A stretch of DNA of 23,283 nt from SW-4-43-9 sp047617985 (GTDB lineage: Archaea; Nanohalarchaeota; Nanosalinia; Nanosalinales; Nanosalinaceae): the NCBI GenBank assembly GCA_047617985.1, contig JBLGBS010000014.1:1-23283 (forward strand). The letters run 5' to 3'. Below, piece by piece: positions 1 through 8,403 of this stretch. Positions within the stretch are counted from its first letter, which is position 1, and each line of letters begins with the position of its first letter. Both the position numbers and the translations under genes were made by a program. A model generated the notes under the pieces. It saw only the letters and a list, made by a program, of their open reading frames with translations. It was not told the origin of the DNA and searched no databases.

Positions 1-100
1 CCAGCTCATCTCTGAGTTCCTCTACTGCTCCTTCTGAAACTCTGTGAGCTCCTGCCTGTTTGATGATTCTCTTTACTGGTGCAAGTGGTAGTTCTGCCAT
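1..100 (-). CDS. Archaeal histone (HMf-like), N-terminal part, cut by the window edge
   Basis: The reverse strand from 100 reads MAELPLAPVKRIIKQAGAHR and continues with VSEGAVEELRDEL to the window edge. This matches the start of archaeal HMf/HMt-type histones (…LPIAPIGRIIKDAGAERVS…), including the conserved Pro-Ile/Leu, Arg-Ile-Ile-Lys and Ala-Gly residues of helix 1 and loop 1. Such proteins dimerise through the histone fold and wrap DNA. Only about half of the usual 65-70 residues are visible, so the DNA-binding C-terminal helix and any tail cannot be judged. The start is firm: an almost perfect Shine-Dalgarno (AAGGAGGTGA, reverse strand, about 107-116) lies just upstream, and a TATA-like box sits further upstream at 161-172. 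This is a leadered, strongly initiated gene, as expected for an abundant chromatin protein. Confidence 0.9.
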   Translation of the reverse strand, partial: MAELPLAPVKRIIKQAGAHRVSEGAVEELRDEL

Positions 101-310
101 GTTGATTCACCTCCTTGTACAGAATAGTTGTTTATCTTGTAAAGAAATACATCGAGCTCCCTTATAAATATAGTGTGGGTTCACTGCAACCCTTCACGCG
201 CAAGCCAATTTCTGAATTGACTTTGACCTGTTCGGGCGGTTAAAAACAGTTAAAAATAGAATAAGTAGTGAAAGAGCAAACTGATCCGGTTTTTGAGCTT
301 GAAGCACCCA
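101..310. other. Intergenic region between the histone and phosphoesterase genes
   Basis: About 210 bp with no open frame that looks coding. The left part carries the histone promoter and ribosome-binding site. The remainder (about 180-299) contains A-rich stretches (taaaaacagttaaaaataga near 241-260) but no tRNA or recognisable small RNA that I can see. Confidence 0.5.
107..172 (-). promoter_or_regulatory. Promoter and ribosome-binding site of the histone gene
   Basis: On the reverse strand a TATA-like stretch (TATATTTATAAG, 172-161) is followed about 45-50 nt later by AAGGAGGTGA at about 116-107, just before the ATG at 100. The predicted mRNA leader is about 35-40 nt. The Shine-Dalgarno complements the archaeal 16S 3' end (AUCACCUCCU) over nearly its full length, the strongest one I see in the window. 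Confidence 0.6.
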
Positions 311-324
311 CTAGAGCTGCTTCA
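300..324 (-). terminator. Stem-loop spanning the stop codon of the phosphoesterase gene
   Basis: TGAAGCA (300-306) and TGCTTCA (318-324) form a perfect 7-bp inverted repeat with an 11-nt loop holding the stop codon (311-313). In the minus-strand transcript no U-run follows, so this may be a 3'-end stabilising or processing hairpin rather than a terminator. The functional call is weak; the repeat itself is certain. Confidence 0.3.
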
Positions 325-967
325 TCTCGATCTCGAGGCCTCCTTCAGTGTCGGCAACAGCATAGTAACCCTCCATTACAGGCCCTGGGTTAACCACCTC
401 GGTACCTGAAAGGTTCTCATGACCTCTCGACTCATGGATATGGCCGGTCAAAACCAGTTCAAAGTCTTTTTCATCAATCAGTTCTCTGACCTCTTCGCTT
501 CCGACATGGTTCCCGTCCGCGATATCCAGCTCTGTGTTTTTAGGAGGCTGATGGATCACACCAAACTTTCTATCTGCCTTCATCCGATCGTAAAGCGTTT
601 CCACCGCATTTTTGATCTCCTCTCCTTCAGGTTCGAACGGTGTTCCGAAAGGGGTTATTCCTCCTCCAAACCCGACGGCTTCAAAGTCTTCAAAACTGGC
701 GATCTTCTTGTGAATATTCATTCTTCTCTGGATAAGTTCTCTGACACATTCTTCCTCCGGATCCATGTTTCCGGGAACTGCTTTGGTCATCACTCCCTGC
801 TCATCGAACAGATCAAGAACATTACCTAACTGGCCTTCATAGTCGCTGAACTCGTTTGCATCGCTTAAATCGCCTGCGCAGAGAACGGCTTCATGTTCTG
901 CTCTTTCCAGGATTTTCTCCAGTTTTTCTGTATCGCCGTGGATGTCAGTGATCAGTAATAGTTTCAT
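311..967 (-). CDS. Calcineurin-like metallophosphoesterase
   Basis: A 218-residue protein with the ordered motifs of the calcineurin-like metallophosphoesterase superfamily: TDIHG (Asp8, His10), AGDLSD (Asp33), GNMD (Asn67, where GNHD is usual), VIHQPP (His139) and TGHIHES (His176, His178), then NPGP at 193-196. These residues would hold two metal ions at the active site. Length and motif spacing fit the small MJ0936/YfcE-like branch, whose members cleave phosphodiesters. The true substrate cannot be told from sequence. There is no signal peptide, so it should act in the cytoplasm. It stands alone, divergent from the TraB-like gene. The start at 967 leaves only one residue before the first beta-strand's hydrophobic run, as is usual for this family. 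Family certain, substrate unknown. Confidence 0.85.
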   Translation of the reverse strand: MKLLLITDIHGDTEKLEKILERAEHEAVLCAGDLSDANEFSDYEGQLGNVLDLFDEQGVMTKAVPGNMDPEEECVRELIQRRMNIHKKIASFEDFEAVGFGGGITPFGTPFEPEGEEIKNAVETLYDRMKADRKFGVIHQPPKNTELDIADGNHVGSEEVRELIDEKDFELVLTGHIHESRGHENLSGTEVVNPGPVMEGYYAVADTEGGLEIEMKQL

Positions 968-1106
968 AACAGGTTGTAGTAACTGCAGGGATTTATTTTT
1001 GATTGGTATATCAGAACCCGGATTTGAACCGAAATCAAGAGAAATGCAACTGGAATAGTCGGCAGTTGAGAGTTATTCTTACAAAGATGTCAGAGCAATC
1101 AATATT

Positions 1107-1901
1107 ATGACCAGAGTGATTGTATATGCAGATGTTCATAATGATGAGAATTATGCTAAAGACATCTTTAAGGAGGTATTAAACCAAAATCCTGATTCTC
1201 TATTTCTTGAGTCCGACGATAAAAATACTGGTTCTTACCTTTTCTCGTGTCTGGTTCACTTTCCTACTTTAGAAACTGTTTTTCAGGCTTTTGACGCCGA
1301 TGCAAGTCAGGCAGGAATCGATGAGGAGTTTGGTAGCAAGGCGCTTTACGATCTACAGGATGATACAGTAAAATCTTCTATGGAGTATATTTTCAGGTAT
1401 GTAGGTGATAAACCAACAACTGCAAATATGTCTGCCATTAAAAATCCGGGCCAGACCTGGATGTCAGAAGCGAAAGATGAAGCTATGAACTCATTACTTC
1501 ACCAAATGAGTATTCGAGAGGGGAATGATAGAAGTACACTTTGGAGCAGATTGGCGGTAGCTTATAGGAAAACAGAAGCTAATATTCATTTGATAGATTT
1601 AGATAGGTCTAGAATTTGGAAATATGGCGCTAAAAATATTTCACAACTTCCAGACAATCCAAAAAAGGTTAAGAAGGCTTACAAATTGACAAGAAAAGGT
1701 AAAGAAAACCCATATGTGGCAGGGGTCAAGAAATTGCTGGATTCTTCAATGAGTCTGAGAGATGAAGCAATGGCTATTCAGGTAAAGAACACCATTGAGG
1801 CTGAAGGTTATAGAGATTCAGGGGTTGTCGTAGGTAGAGAACATGCTGAAGGTGTCGCCAAGATTCTGTCAAAAGAATTTGATGTCCAGATTGAAGAGTA
1901 G
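1107..1901 (+). CDS. TraB/PrgY-like protein, AT-rich, possibly acquired
   Basis: A 264-residue protein. The N-terminus (VIVYADVHNDENYAKDIF, then NPDSLFLE) and C-terminus (RDEAMAIQVKNTI, then VVVGREHAEGVAKIL) resemble the conserved ends of the TraB/PrgY/GumN family: a first strand with a buried His, a 'P-x-x-V/L-x-x-E' strand, a late 'R-D-x-x-M-A' helix, and a Gly-x-x-His-x-x-Gly loop. TraB-family proteins are thought to be metal-dependent hydrolases; PrgY blocks a peptide pheromone. The middle of this protein (about 45-200) is not recognisable to me. There is no evident membrane segment. Codon use is visibly more AT-rich than the polymerase gene beside it, and 9-bp inverted repeats (AACCCGGAT at 1015-1023 and its complement at 1965-1973) flank the gene. 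Horizontal gain is possible but unproven. Confidence 0.55.
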   Translation: MTRVIVYADVHNDENYAKDIFKEVLNQNPDSLFLESDDKNTGSYLFSCLVHFPTLETVFQAFDADASQAGIDEEFGSKALYDLQDDTVKSSMEYIFRYVGDKPTTANMSAIKNPGQTWMSEAKDEAMNSLLHQMSIREGNDRSTLWSRLAVAYRKTEANIHLIDLDRSRIWKYGAKNISQLPDNPKKVKKAYKLTRKGKENPYVAGVKKLLDSSMSLRDEAMAIQVKNTIEAEGYRDSGVVVGREHAEGVAKILSKEFDVQIEE

Positions 1902-2039
1902 AAAGAATTTAGTCTTCGGCAGTTTCCATATCCCTATTAAACCCAGAGATATGCAATTAGCAGGATCCGGGTTTAAACTAGAATATGGATCTAATGTTCC
2001 TCCAGTTATTTCTTAACTTTCAATCCTGTTTAGTTATCT

Positions 2040-4451
2040 ATGAAACAGAAAATCCAGGTTATCGATGCCGACTACAGGATCGAGGACGATGAGGTCACGG
2101 TCAGGTGCTTCGGTAAGTCAGAGAAGGGGGAAAATATCCTGTTCACTGACTCCGGTTTTCTGCCGTATGTCTACGCTGTACCTGTTGAAGGATCAGAGAT
2201 AGATGAACTGAAACAGGAGATTCTTGAGTCTGATTTCGAGGAGGAAGGTGAACCGCTGCCGGTCAGGAAAGTCGAAAAAACTGAGATGCTGGATGGAAAC
2301 GAGGAGAAGCAGGTTCTCAAGGTTTACAGCAGTATACCGGCAAAGATTCCGAAGCTGAAGAACAAGCTCTGGGATATAGAGGAAATACAGGAATGCCGAG
2401 AGTTCGATATACCGTTCTACAAGCGTTATTTAATCGATAAAGGGATCAAACCAGGTTCATGGATAAAGGTTGAAGGAGAGGAGGCCGAGTCCGAAGATTT
2501 TGATGTCCGATTGGAGACTGGAGAAATACAGGCCGGTATTGAATCAGGGAAGGAGATTGATTGGAATACCGTAGCTTTTGATCTTGAGGTGTACCAGGAT
2601 CGGATAATAATGGCTTCTGTTTACTCAGAAAGCCGTCAGAAAGTGTTCACGACCGAGGAAATTGACCGTGATTTTGTCGAAACAGTGGAGAGTGAAAGAG
2701 AGATAATCGTTAAACTGGTCGACTTGGTAAGAGACAAAGATATTGATATTCTACTCGGCTATAACACGGACGAGTACGATTTCGATGTTCTGAGGGAGAG
2801 ATCCGATGAGTACGGACTTGAACTTTCGATGGGCAGAGATGGTGAACGTATGAAGTTCAACAGGAGGGGTAGATTCTCAGGCGCCCGGTTGAAGGGAAGG
2901 ATGCATCTCGACCTGTATCCGTTTGTCGAGCACGTGCTCTCCCCAGGCTTGGACTCCGAGACCCTGGATCTTGATTCGGTTGCTAACGAGATGCTTGGTG
3001 AGAATAAAGATGATCTTACGTGGGAGGAGATGAAATCGGCGTGGAAGAACAAGGAAGATCTGGATGTTTTCGCGGATTATGCGTTAAAGGATTCCGAACT
3101 GGCTTATCGGTTGGGCAGGGAGATCGCTCCGCAGATACTGGAGCTCTCGAAGATTACCGGACTGATTCCGTTCGATGCCTGTCGGCTTACATACGGTCAG
3201 CTGACAGAGAACTACCTTCTGAGAGAGGCGCACGAGAGAGGTATGCTCGCTAAGAACAGACCCTCCCGGGATAAGAGAAGAAATAGAAGGAGACAGGGTG
3301 CCTACTCCGGTGGATTTGTCTACACCCCGGAAGCCGGACTGTATGAGAATATCGCCTTATTCGACTTCAAGTCGCTTTATCCGACAGTAATGGTTGCACA
3401 CAATATTTCTCCAGACACATTAAATCTGGATGAGTGCGACGACAGATTCAAGCTGGAAGAGTTTGACTACGATTTCTGTCAGGACTCTCAAGGTTTCTTT
3501 CCGGAACTGGTTGAAGAACTTGTGGAAGATCGCTCAAAACTAAAAGAAGAGATGAAAAAGCTGGACGAAAACAGTTCCGAGTACCAGAACTTGGATAACC
3601 GACAGCAGGCAGAGAAAATTTTAGCTAACTCTTTTTACGGCTACCTTGGCTACAACGGCGCTCGCTGGTACTCTCGTGAATGTGCTGAAGCCACAACCTA
3701 TCTCGGTAGGGAGCACATCCAGGACACTATTGAATTAGCGGAGGAAGAAGGCTTTGAGATCGTCTATGGAGACACTGACAGCGTTTTCATTAAGGGTGAG
3801 AATATCAGAGAAAGGATGGATTCGTTCCTGGACAAAGTTAATGATGATCTTCCCGAGTTCATGAAGCTGGAGTTTGAAGGGTTTTTCGAGAGAGGTTTTT
3901 TCACCTCCACAGACTCGGGAGAGGGTGCGAAGAAGAAGTATGCATTAATGGATGAAGAAGGCGGTATGAAGATCACAGGTTTTGAACAGGTCAGAAGAGA
4001 CTGGTCGCCAATCGCTAAAAGTACTCAGAAAGAAGTTTTGAGAAAGGTGCTCGAAAACAATGTTGATGGAGCTGTTGAGATCGCAAAGGAGACTATTGAA
4101 GAGCTTCGGGAAGGCGAAGTTCCGGTAGAGGATCTAAGGATTTACACAACGCTTAACAAGAAGCCGGAAAACTATGATTCAACTGCTCCACATGTTGAGG
4201 CAGCTAAGAGAGCGATTGAAAGAGGAGCCGATATTTCCCCGGGATCGACTATATCATATGTTATAACCAGAGGAGGGGGCTCGATCTCTCAGAGAGCTGA
4301 GATACTTGACTACGCTGAAAGTTATGATGCGGAGTACTACATCGAGAACCAGGTGCTTCCTGTAGTTTTGAGAGTTCTAAAGGTTTTCGGGTACACAGAA
4401 GGCCAGCTGAAAGGTGAAGGAAAGCAGAGCGGGCTTGGAAAGTTCGGCTAA
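2040..4451 (+). CDS. polB: Family B DNA polymerase with 3'-5' proofreading exonuclease
   Basis: An 803-residue replicative-type DNA polymerase with all expected motifs in order. Exonuclease motifs: Exo I FDLE (Asp181, Glu183), Exo II YNTDEYD (Asn242, Asp247), Exo III YALKD (Tyr347, Asp351). Polymerase motifs: A DFKSLYPT (Asp442), B KILANSFYG (526-534), C YGDTDS (Asp578, Asp580), and the KKKY thumb motif (631-634). The C-terminus (QSGLGKF, 796-802) matches a PCNA-interacting box (Q-x-x-L-x-x-F), so clamp-bound processive synthesis is likely. Length is typical of archaeal PolB1/PolB3-type enzymes (about 770-900) and no intein is present. All catalytic residues are retained. The start at 2040 gives a normal N-terminal beta-strand (IQVIDADYRIED). 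It stands alone on the plus strand; the upstream 138 bp hold only a weak TATA-like stretch near 2007-2016. Confidence 0.97.
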   Translation: MKQKIQVIDADYRIEDDEVTVRCFGKSEKGENILFTDSGFLPYVYAVPVEGSEIDELKQEILESDFEEEGEPLPVRKVEKTEMLDGNEEKQVLKVYSSIPAKIPKLKNKLWDIEEIQECREFDIPFYKRYLIDKGIKPGSWIKVEGEEAESEDFDVRLETGEIQAGIESGKEIDWNTVAFDLEVYQDRIIMASVYSESRQKVFTTEEIDRDFVETVESEREIIVKLVDLVRDKDIDILLGYNTDEYDFDVLRERSDEYGLELSMGRDGERMKFNRRGRFSGARLKGRMHLDLYPFVEHVLSPGLDSETLDLDSVANEMLGENKDDLTWEEMKSAWKNKEDLDVFADYALKDSELAYRLGREIAPQILELSKITGLIPFDACRLTYGQLTENYLLREAHERGMLAKNRPSRDKRRNRRRQGAYSGGFVYTPEAGLYENIALFDFKSLYPTVMVAHNISPDTLNLDECDDRFKLEEFDYDFCQDSQGFFPELVEELVEDRSKLKEEMKKLDENSSEYQNLDNRQQAEKILANSFYGYLGYNGARWYSRECAEATTYLGREHIQDTIELAEEEGFEIVYGDTDSVFIKGENIRERMDSFLDKVNDDLPEFMKLEFEGFFERGFFTSTDSGEGAKKKYALMDEEGGMKITGFEQVRRDWSPIAKSTQKEVLRKVLENNVDGAVEIAKETIEELREGEVPVEDLRIYTTLNKKPENYDSTAPHVEAAKRAIERGADISPGSTISYVITRGGGSISQRAEILDYAESYDAEYYIENQVLPVVLRVLKVFGYTEGQLKGEGKQSGLGKFG

Positions 4452-4467
4452 TTTAGTTCTGTTCAGG

Positions 4468-4476
4468 CTTATAATG
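4468..4476 (+). promoter_or_regulatory. TATA-like box for the 117-residue protein gene
   Basis: CTTATAATG is centred about 28 nt before the ATG at 4501 with no Shine-Dalgarno between. This spacing fits a leaderless archaeal transcript. Confidence 0.45.
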
Positions 4477-4500
4477 TTTTACCGTGATTAGTAGATTGCA

Positions 4501-4854
4501 ATGAGCGTTTCACAGGAATACGGCCTACTTCATGAGGAAAACTTTGAATTTGAGTACGAAGATTTTGTTAGAGATAGAGCTGAAGATGGCCCGGTATCGC
4601 TTAGACAGTTGAGACAGGAGCTTGAGAATGAAATAAGATATGATGGATTTACTGATCCTGAGGAAGCCCAGCTTGAAGACAGTATAGAGCTTGTTGAAGC
4701 GTTTGAGAACGTTAGAGATCGGAACAGCAATGGAGAACTTGAGGGAGAGCTTGCAGTAAGCTACAGTGACGGTGAGATGTATATCCGTTTTATGGATGAT
4801 AGAGAGCTCCTCAGGTATGAGATGGATACAGAACCCTACAGGATTGATGAATAG
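4501..4854 (+). CDS. Acidic protein of unknown function
   Basis: A 117-residue, very acidic protein (Glu/Asp-rich throughout) that I do not recognise. The first 70 residues are predicted mostly helical (for example SLRQLRQELENEI at 33-45 and EEAQLEDSIELVEAFENV at about 54-71). The last 40 look like short beta-strands (GELAVSYSDGEMYIRFMD). There are no cysteines, membrane segments or signal peptide, so it is likely cytoplasmic. The coding frame is supported by its acidic composition, which matches its neighbours, and by a TATA-like box at leaderless spacing. It ends about 34 bp before the left hairpin of the TnpB element; its original downstream neighbour may have been the Ogg gene before insertion. 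Confidence 0.6.
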   Translation: MSVSQEYGLLHEENFEFEYEDFVRDRAEDGPVSLRQLRQELENEIRYDGFTDPEEAQLEDSIELVEAFENVRDRNSNGELEGELAVSYSDGEMYIRFMDDRELLRYEMDTEPYRIDE

Positions 4855-4887
4855 ATAAATTTTTATTTTGTCTTCTTTGTGAGAAGA

Positions 4888-4926
4888 CTCCTTCCTCAGG
4901 AGCTTTTTTTGCGAGTAAGGTAGGAG
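4888..4926 (+). repeat. Left-end hairpin of the TnpB element, with an internal terminator-like T-run
   Basis: CTCCT (4888-4892) pairs with AGGAG (4922-4926). There is then a T·T mismatch, CCT (4894-4896) pairs with AGG (4918-4920), and a C·A mismatch follows. This is the same stem plan as the right-end hairpin, with compensating changes (CTCC/GGAG here, CCCC/GGGG there). An alternative short stem, CTCCT (4888-4892) with AGGAG (4898-4902) followed by C and seven Ts (4904-4910), looks like an intrinsic terminator for the upstream gene. Both structures may be used, in DNA and RNA respectively. Confidence 0.6.
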
Positions 4927-4942
4927 ATGAATCACCGAAGAA

Positions 4943-4958
4943 CTTAAAACTATAAAAG
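4943..4958 (+). promoter_or_regulatory. A/T-rich promoter element of tnpB
   Basis: CTTAAAACTATAAAAG before the ATG at 4972 contains two overlapping TATA-like matches, centred about 26 and 18 nt upstream. The first fits a leaderless transcript. Confidence 0.4.
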
Positions 4959-4971
4959 AATATGTTAGGAT

Positions 4972-6258
<1,287 letters not shown>

Positions 6259-6285
6259 CCTATTGCTAATTCAGACTCCGTTGAA

Positions 6286-6318
6286 GCCCCTTCCTCGTCC
6301 GAAGGACAAGGTAGGGGT
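6286..6318 (+). repeat. Right-end hairpin of the TnpB element
   Basis: GTCC (6297-6300) pairs with GGAC (6304-6307) around a GAA triloop. Below it lie a C·A mismatch, CCT/AGG, a T·T mismatch, T-A, and CCCC (6287-6290) with GGGG (6314-6317), closed by a G·T pair. It is followed by a tail reading AGTTCAC to 6325. Confidence 0.75.
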
Positions 6319-6321
6319 AGT

Positions 6322-6981
6322 TCACTTGAATACTTCTCCGGTTTTCATTGACCAGAGCACAAGGTCAAGTGATTTGATATCTATACTGATTTCTTCCGAG
6401 AAATCTTTCAACTTCTCCTCTTTTTCCAGGTACTCCTCTTTGTTTTTCGGGGCTTCCGCGTTTTCAAACACTTCGAGATCTTTCATCTGTGTGGAGATAT
6501 GAGTCGATATTATTCCAAAGCTGTTTCCGTACCCTATGTTTCGGAGGAAGTGGGATGCGCCTTTCCAGCTGATGCCTGAGATGTTTTCCGCGAGCCATTT
6601 CCGGGTTTTCTCAAGGTTGTCTTCGTCCAGTTTCTCCCTGAGTTTCAGTTCGTTTGTCGGGTTGTTCAGGGTTGGCTGGGAGAATTTTTCCCGGTTCTTG
6701 AGTATGTACTCTGCTTTGCTTTCCTCATACTGAACCCCGTTTCTCTCCAGAACTTTGGCTATCTGCTCTCTGTTTCCCTCCATCAGAAGGTTTTTCTCAT
6801 CTAATTCTTCAGTCGCTTTCCAGGCTTTCTGTGCTTCTGTCTGAGAAGATAGAATGACGAAGACAAGCTCCATGAAGAGACGGTAATCGTTCTCCTCCTT
6901 CAGCTGGTTAAAATCTTTGAGCCGATCCTGTATCTCCTGCTTCTGTTCTTCGTAATGGTTCCTGACCTTTTCTCTGTTCAT
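6322..6981 (-). CDS. Ogg2-type 8-oxoguanine DNA glycosylase/AP lyase with altered catalytic Asp
   Basis: A 219-residue HhH-GPD DNA glycosylase closest, from memory, to the Methanocaldococcus jannaschii Ogg (Ogg2) group. Shared landmarks are a 'L-V-F-V-I-L-S-S-Q-T' helix (39-48), GISWKGASHFLRNIGYGN (136-153), and the C-terminal LDLVLWSMKTGEVFK, whose terminal Lys is typical of Ogg2. These enzymes excise 8-oxoguanine and nick the strand through a Schiff base on the Lys of the hairpin, here Lys140, which is kept. The Asp of the 'I-I-D-R-H-I' motif that activates the enzyme is replaced by Ser159 (IISTHI). Activity is therefore in doubt or differently achieved. The start ATG follows the dsbA-like gene's stop by one base, so the two are co-transcribed. 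The stop codon (6322-6324) falls at the edge of the TnpB element's right end. Confidence 0.85.
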   Translation of the reverse strand: MNREKVRNHYEEQKQEIQDRLKDFNQLKEENDYRLFMELVFVILSSQTEAQKAWKATEELDEKNLLMEGNREQIAKVLERNGVQYEESKAEYILKNREKFSQPTLNNPTNELKLREKLDEDNLEKTRKWLAENISGISWKGASHFLRNIGYGNSFGIISTHISTQMKDLEVFENAEAPKNKEEYLEKEEKLKDFSEEISIDIKSLDLVLWSMKTGEVFK

Positions 6982-6982
6982 T

Positions 6983-7789
6983 TTAGTTCAGGTTCTGTTC
7001 GATTGCTGCTCTGATTGAGGCGTACTCGTTGTTAGGGATTCTCTCGCCGTTAACGAAGATCGAAGGTGTTCCTGTAACTCCATTGTTCGAGCCCTGAGCT
7101 CTGTCGGACTGAACCTCGTCGATTGTCTCCTGACTCGAGATACAGGATCTGACTTCTTCGGTGCTGACGTTTGTAGTGTCTTCTGCTATCTGTACGAAGA
7201 GATCTGTTGAACCCCAGTCTGCGTTGTTCTGGTAATTGAACATTTCGCTGTGGAAGTCCCAGAACTCTTCACTATTCCCTGTCTGATCGTGCACGCATTC
7301 ACTGGCGACAGCTGCATCAGTTGATTCAGGGCCGAGGAAGGCATAATTTATCCAGTAGAACTTGACATCGCCGGTGCTGATGTAGTTCTCTTCAAGCTGC
7401 TGATGTGCTCCTGCTTCAAATGTGCGACAGTGTGGGCATGAGTAGTCTCCGAACTCGACAACTGTTACATTGGCATCAGCGTTGCCCTGGAAAGGTTCAT
7501 CTTCAAGATTAAACTCTCCGGCTGCTCCGCCTCCAACGTTCATTGAGCTGTAGGCCTGGTATCCCAGAATACCTACCACTAGAAGTGCTCCGGTGATTGC
7601 CAGGGCCTGTCCTCCCAGCTTCTTTCTTCTCTTCATTTTCTCCGATTTTCTCTCCTCCGTCTTTTTCTCGGCTTTCTTCACTTTCTCTTTGTCATGGGAG
7701 CTGAGCTCTTCTCCGTGCTCTTCTCCCCAGTGAATATGAAGTTCTTCTTTAGAATCGAATTCTTTGTCACAGTATTTGCAGTCTGTCAT
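6983..7789 (-). CDS. Membrane-anchored DsbA-like thioredoxin with an N-terminal C2H2 zinc finger
   Basis: A 268-residue protein in three parts. Residues 4-25 form a classical C2H2 finger (Cys4-x2-Cys7-x12-His20-x4-His25). Residues 26-58 are a highly charged, probably helical linker ending in a Lys/Arg cluster. Residues about 60-80 are a single membrane helix. Residues about 95-268 are a DsbA/DSBA-oxidoreductase domain: VVEFGDYSCPHC with active-site Cys118-Pro-His-Cys121, and VTGTPSIFVNG with the cis-Pro242. By the positive-inside rule the finger is cytoplasmic and the thioredoxin domain outside, where it would oxidise or isomerise disulfides. Two more cysteines (165, 216) lie in the helical insertion, as in Gram-positive and archaeal relatives. 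Its partner DsbB is encoded divergently 56 bp away; ogg follows in the same operon. The finger-thioredoxin fusion is unusual. Confidence 0.88.
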   Translation of the reverse strand: MTDCKYCDKEFDSKEELHIHWGEEHGEELSSHDKEKVKKAEKKTEERKSEKMKRRKKLGGQALAITGALLVVGILGYQAYSSMNVGGGAAGEFNLEDEPFQGNADANVTVVEFGDYSCPHCRTFEAGAHQQLEENYISTGDVKFYWINYAFLGPESTDAAVASECVHDQTGNSEEFWDFHSEMFNYQNNADWGSTDLFVQIAEDTTNVSTEEVRSCISSQETIDEVQSDRAQGSNNGVTGTPSIFVNGERIPNNEYASIRAAIEQNLN

Positions 7790-7815
7790 TATACTCCAAA
7801 TATTGTTACAGCATG

Positions 7816-7823
7816 TTTTTAAT
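7816..7823. promoter_or_regulatory. Shared TATA-like element between the divergent dsbA- and dsbB-like genes
   Basis: TTTTTAAT reads as a TATA-like box on both strands. It is centred about 26 nt before the ATG at 7846 (plus) and about 31 nt before the ATG at 7789 (minus), which fits leaderless or near-leaderless transcripts in both directions. Confidence 0.5.
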
Positions 7824-7845
7824 TCAAACCGTGTATGTACTTACT

Positions 7846-8376
7846 ATGAGCTTAGTTACAGAGGTTCTTGCAGCAGGAGTGCTTCTAGTCGATGTTGCTC
7901 TTCTCGCTAGTTTGGCAATTTTTGGACTGAAAAAAGCAGGTTACAGCTTTAAGCCGATCTCAAGAATCGAGGCGTTTATATCGGATCACTCCACCGAGAT
8001 AGTTTTCGGTTTTGCGTCAATCGCTACTCTTGGAAGCTTATACCTATCAAATATTCTGGGGTACGAACCTTGTCGGCTCTGCTGGTTCCAGAGAATATTT
8101 ATGTATCCAATAGCGGTTCTTTCAGGGACTGCTTTATTTCTGAATAAATCCGATCTGAGAGATTATGTTTTACCTCTCGCAATGATCGGCGCTCCGATTG
8201 GTTTCTACCACTTCATGATTCAGAGGTTCGATCAGTTTTCATCCGCCGGTTGCTCGATCACCGCGGTAAGCTGTTCGACTGAGTACACTTTCCATTACGG
8301 CTACATCACGATCCCGGTAATGGCATTTACAGCTTTCACGGCAATTATACTGGTGCTCTGGAGATTTGATGAGTAA
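7846..8376 (+). CDS. DsbB/BdbC-like thiol:quinone oxidoreductase
   Basis: A 176-residue membrane protein with about five hydrophobic segments: one near 5-30, then the four-helix DsbB core from about 48 to 172. It carries both redox pairs of the DsbB/VKOR-like BdbC family: EPCRLCWFQR (Cys76, Cys79) after the first core helix, and GCSITAVSCS (Cys136, Cys143) in the second outer loop. DsbB re-oxidises DsbA and passes electrons to quinone. The start at 7846 is preferred over the upstream in-frame ATG at 7813. The TATA-like box at 7816-7823 lies inside the longer version but sits exactly 26 nt before 7846. The gene pairs divergently with the DsbA-like gene and converges on the ATP-cone gene. The family call is firm; which quinone is used, or whether one is present, is unknown. 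Confidence 0.93.
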   Translation: MSLVTEVLAAGVLLVDVALLASLAIFGLKKAGYSFKPISRIEAFISDHSTEIVFGFASIATLGSLYLSNILGYEPCRLCWFQRIFMYPIAVLSGTALFLNKSDLRDYVLPLAMIGAPIGFYHFMIQRFDQFSSAGCSITAVSCSTEYTFHYGYITIPVMAFTAFTAIILVLWRFDE

Positions 8377-8403
8377 AAATAGTATTTAGAAAGATCTGAA
8401 GGG

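Noticed and set aside
1014..1100. Possible tRNA gene on the minus strand (T-arm-like GGTTCAAATCC)
   Set aside because: No matching 5' acceptor strand, D-arm or anticodon stem could be found within tRNA distance; only a T-arm-like piece is present.
1087..1110. Seven-codon upstream frame (MSEQSIL) ending in ATGA at the TraB-like start
   Set aside because: Too short to separate from chance; no Shine-Dalgarno before it.
4888..4910. Simple intrinsic terminator after the 117-residue gene
   Set aside because: The stem is only 5 bp, and the same bases fit better into the longer hairpin that matches the element's right end. Kept only as an alternative reading.
7813..7845. Upstream ATG for the DsbB-like gene (11 extra residues)
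   Set aside because: The only TATA-like box would then lie inside the gene, and it is at leaderless distance from the ATG at 7846.
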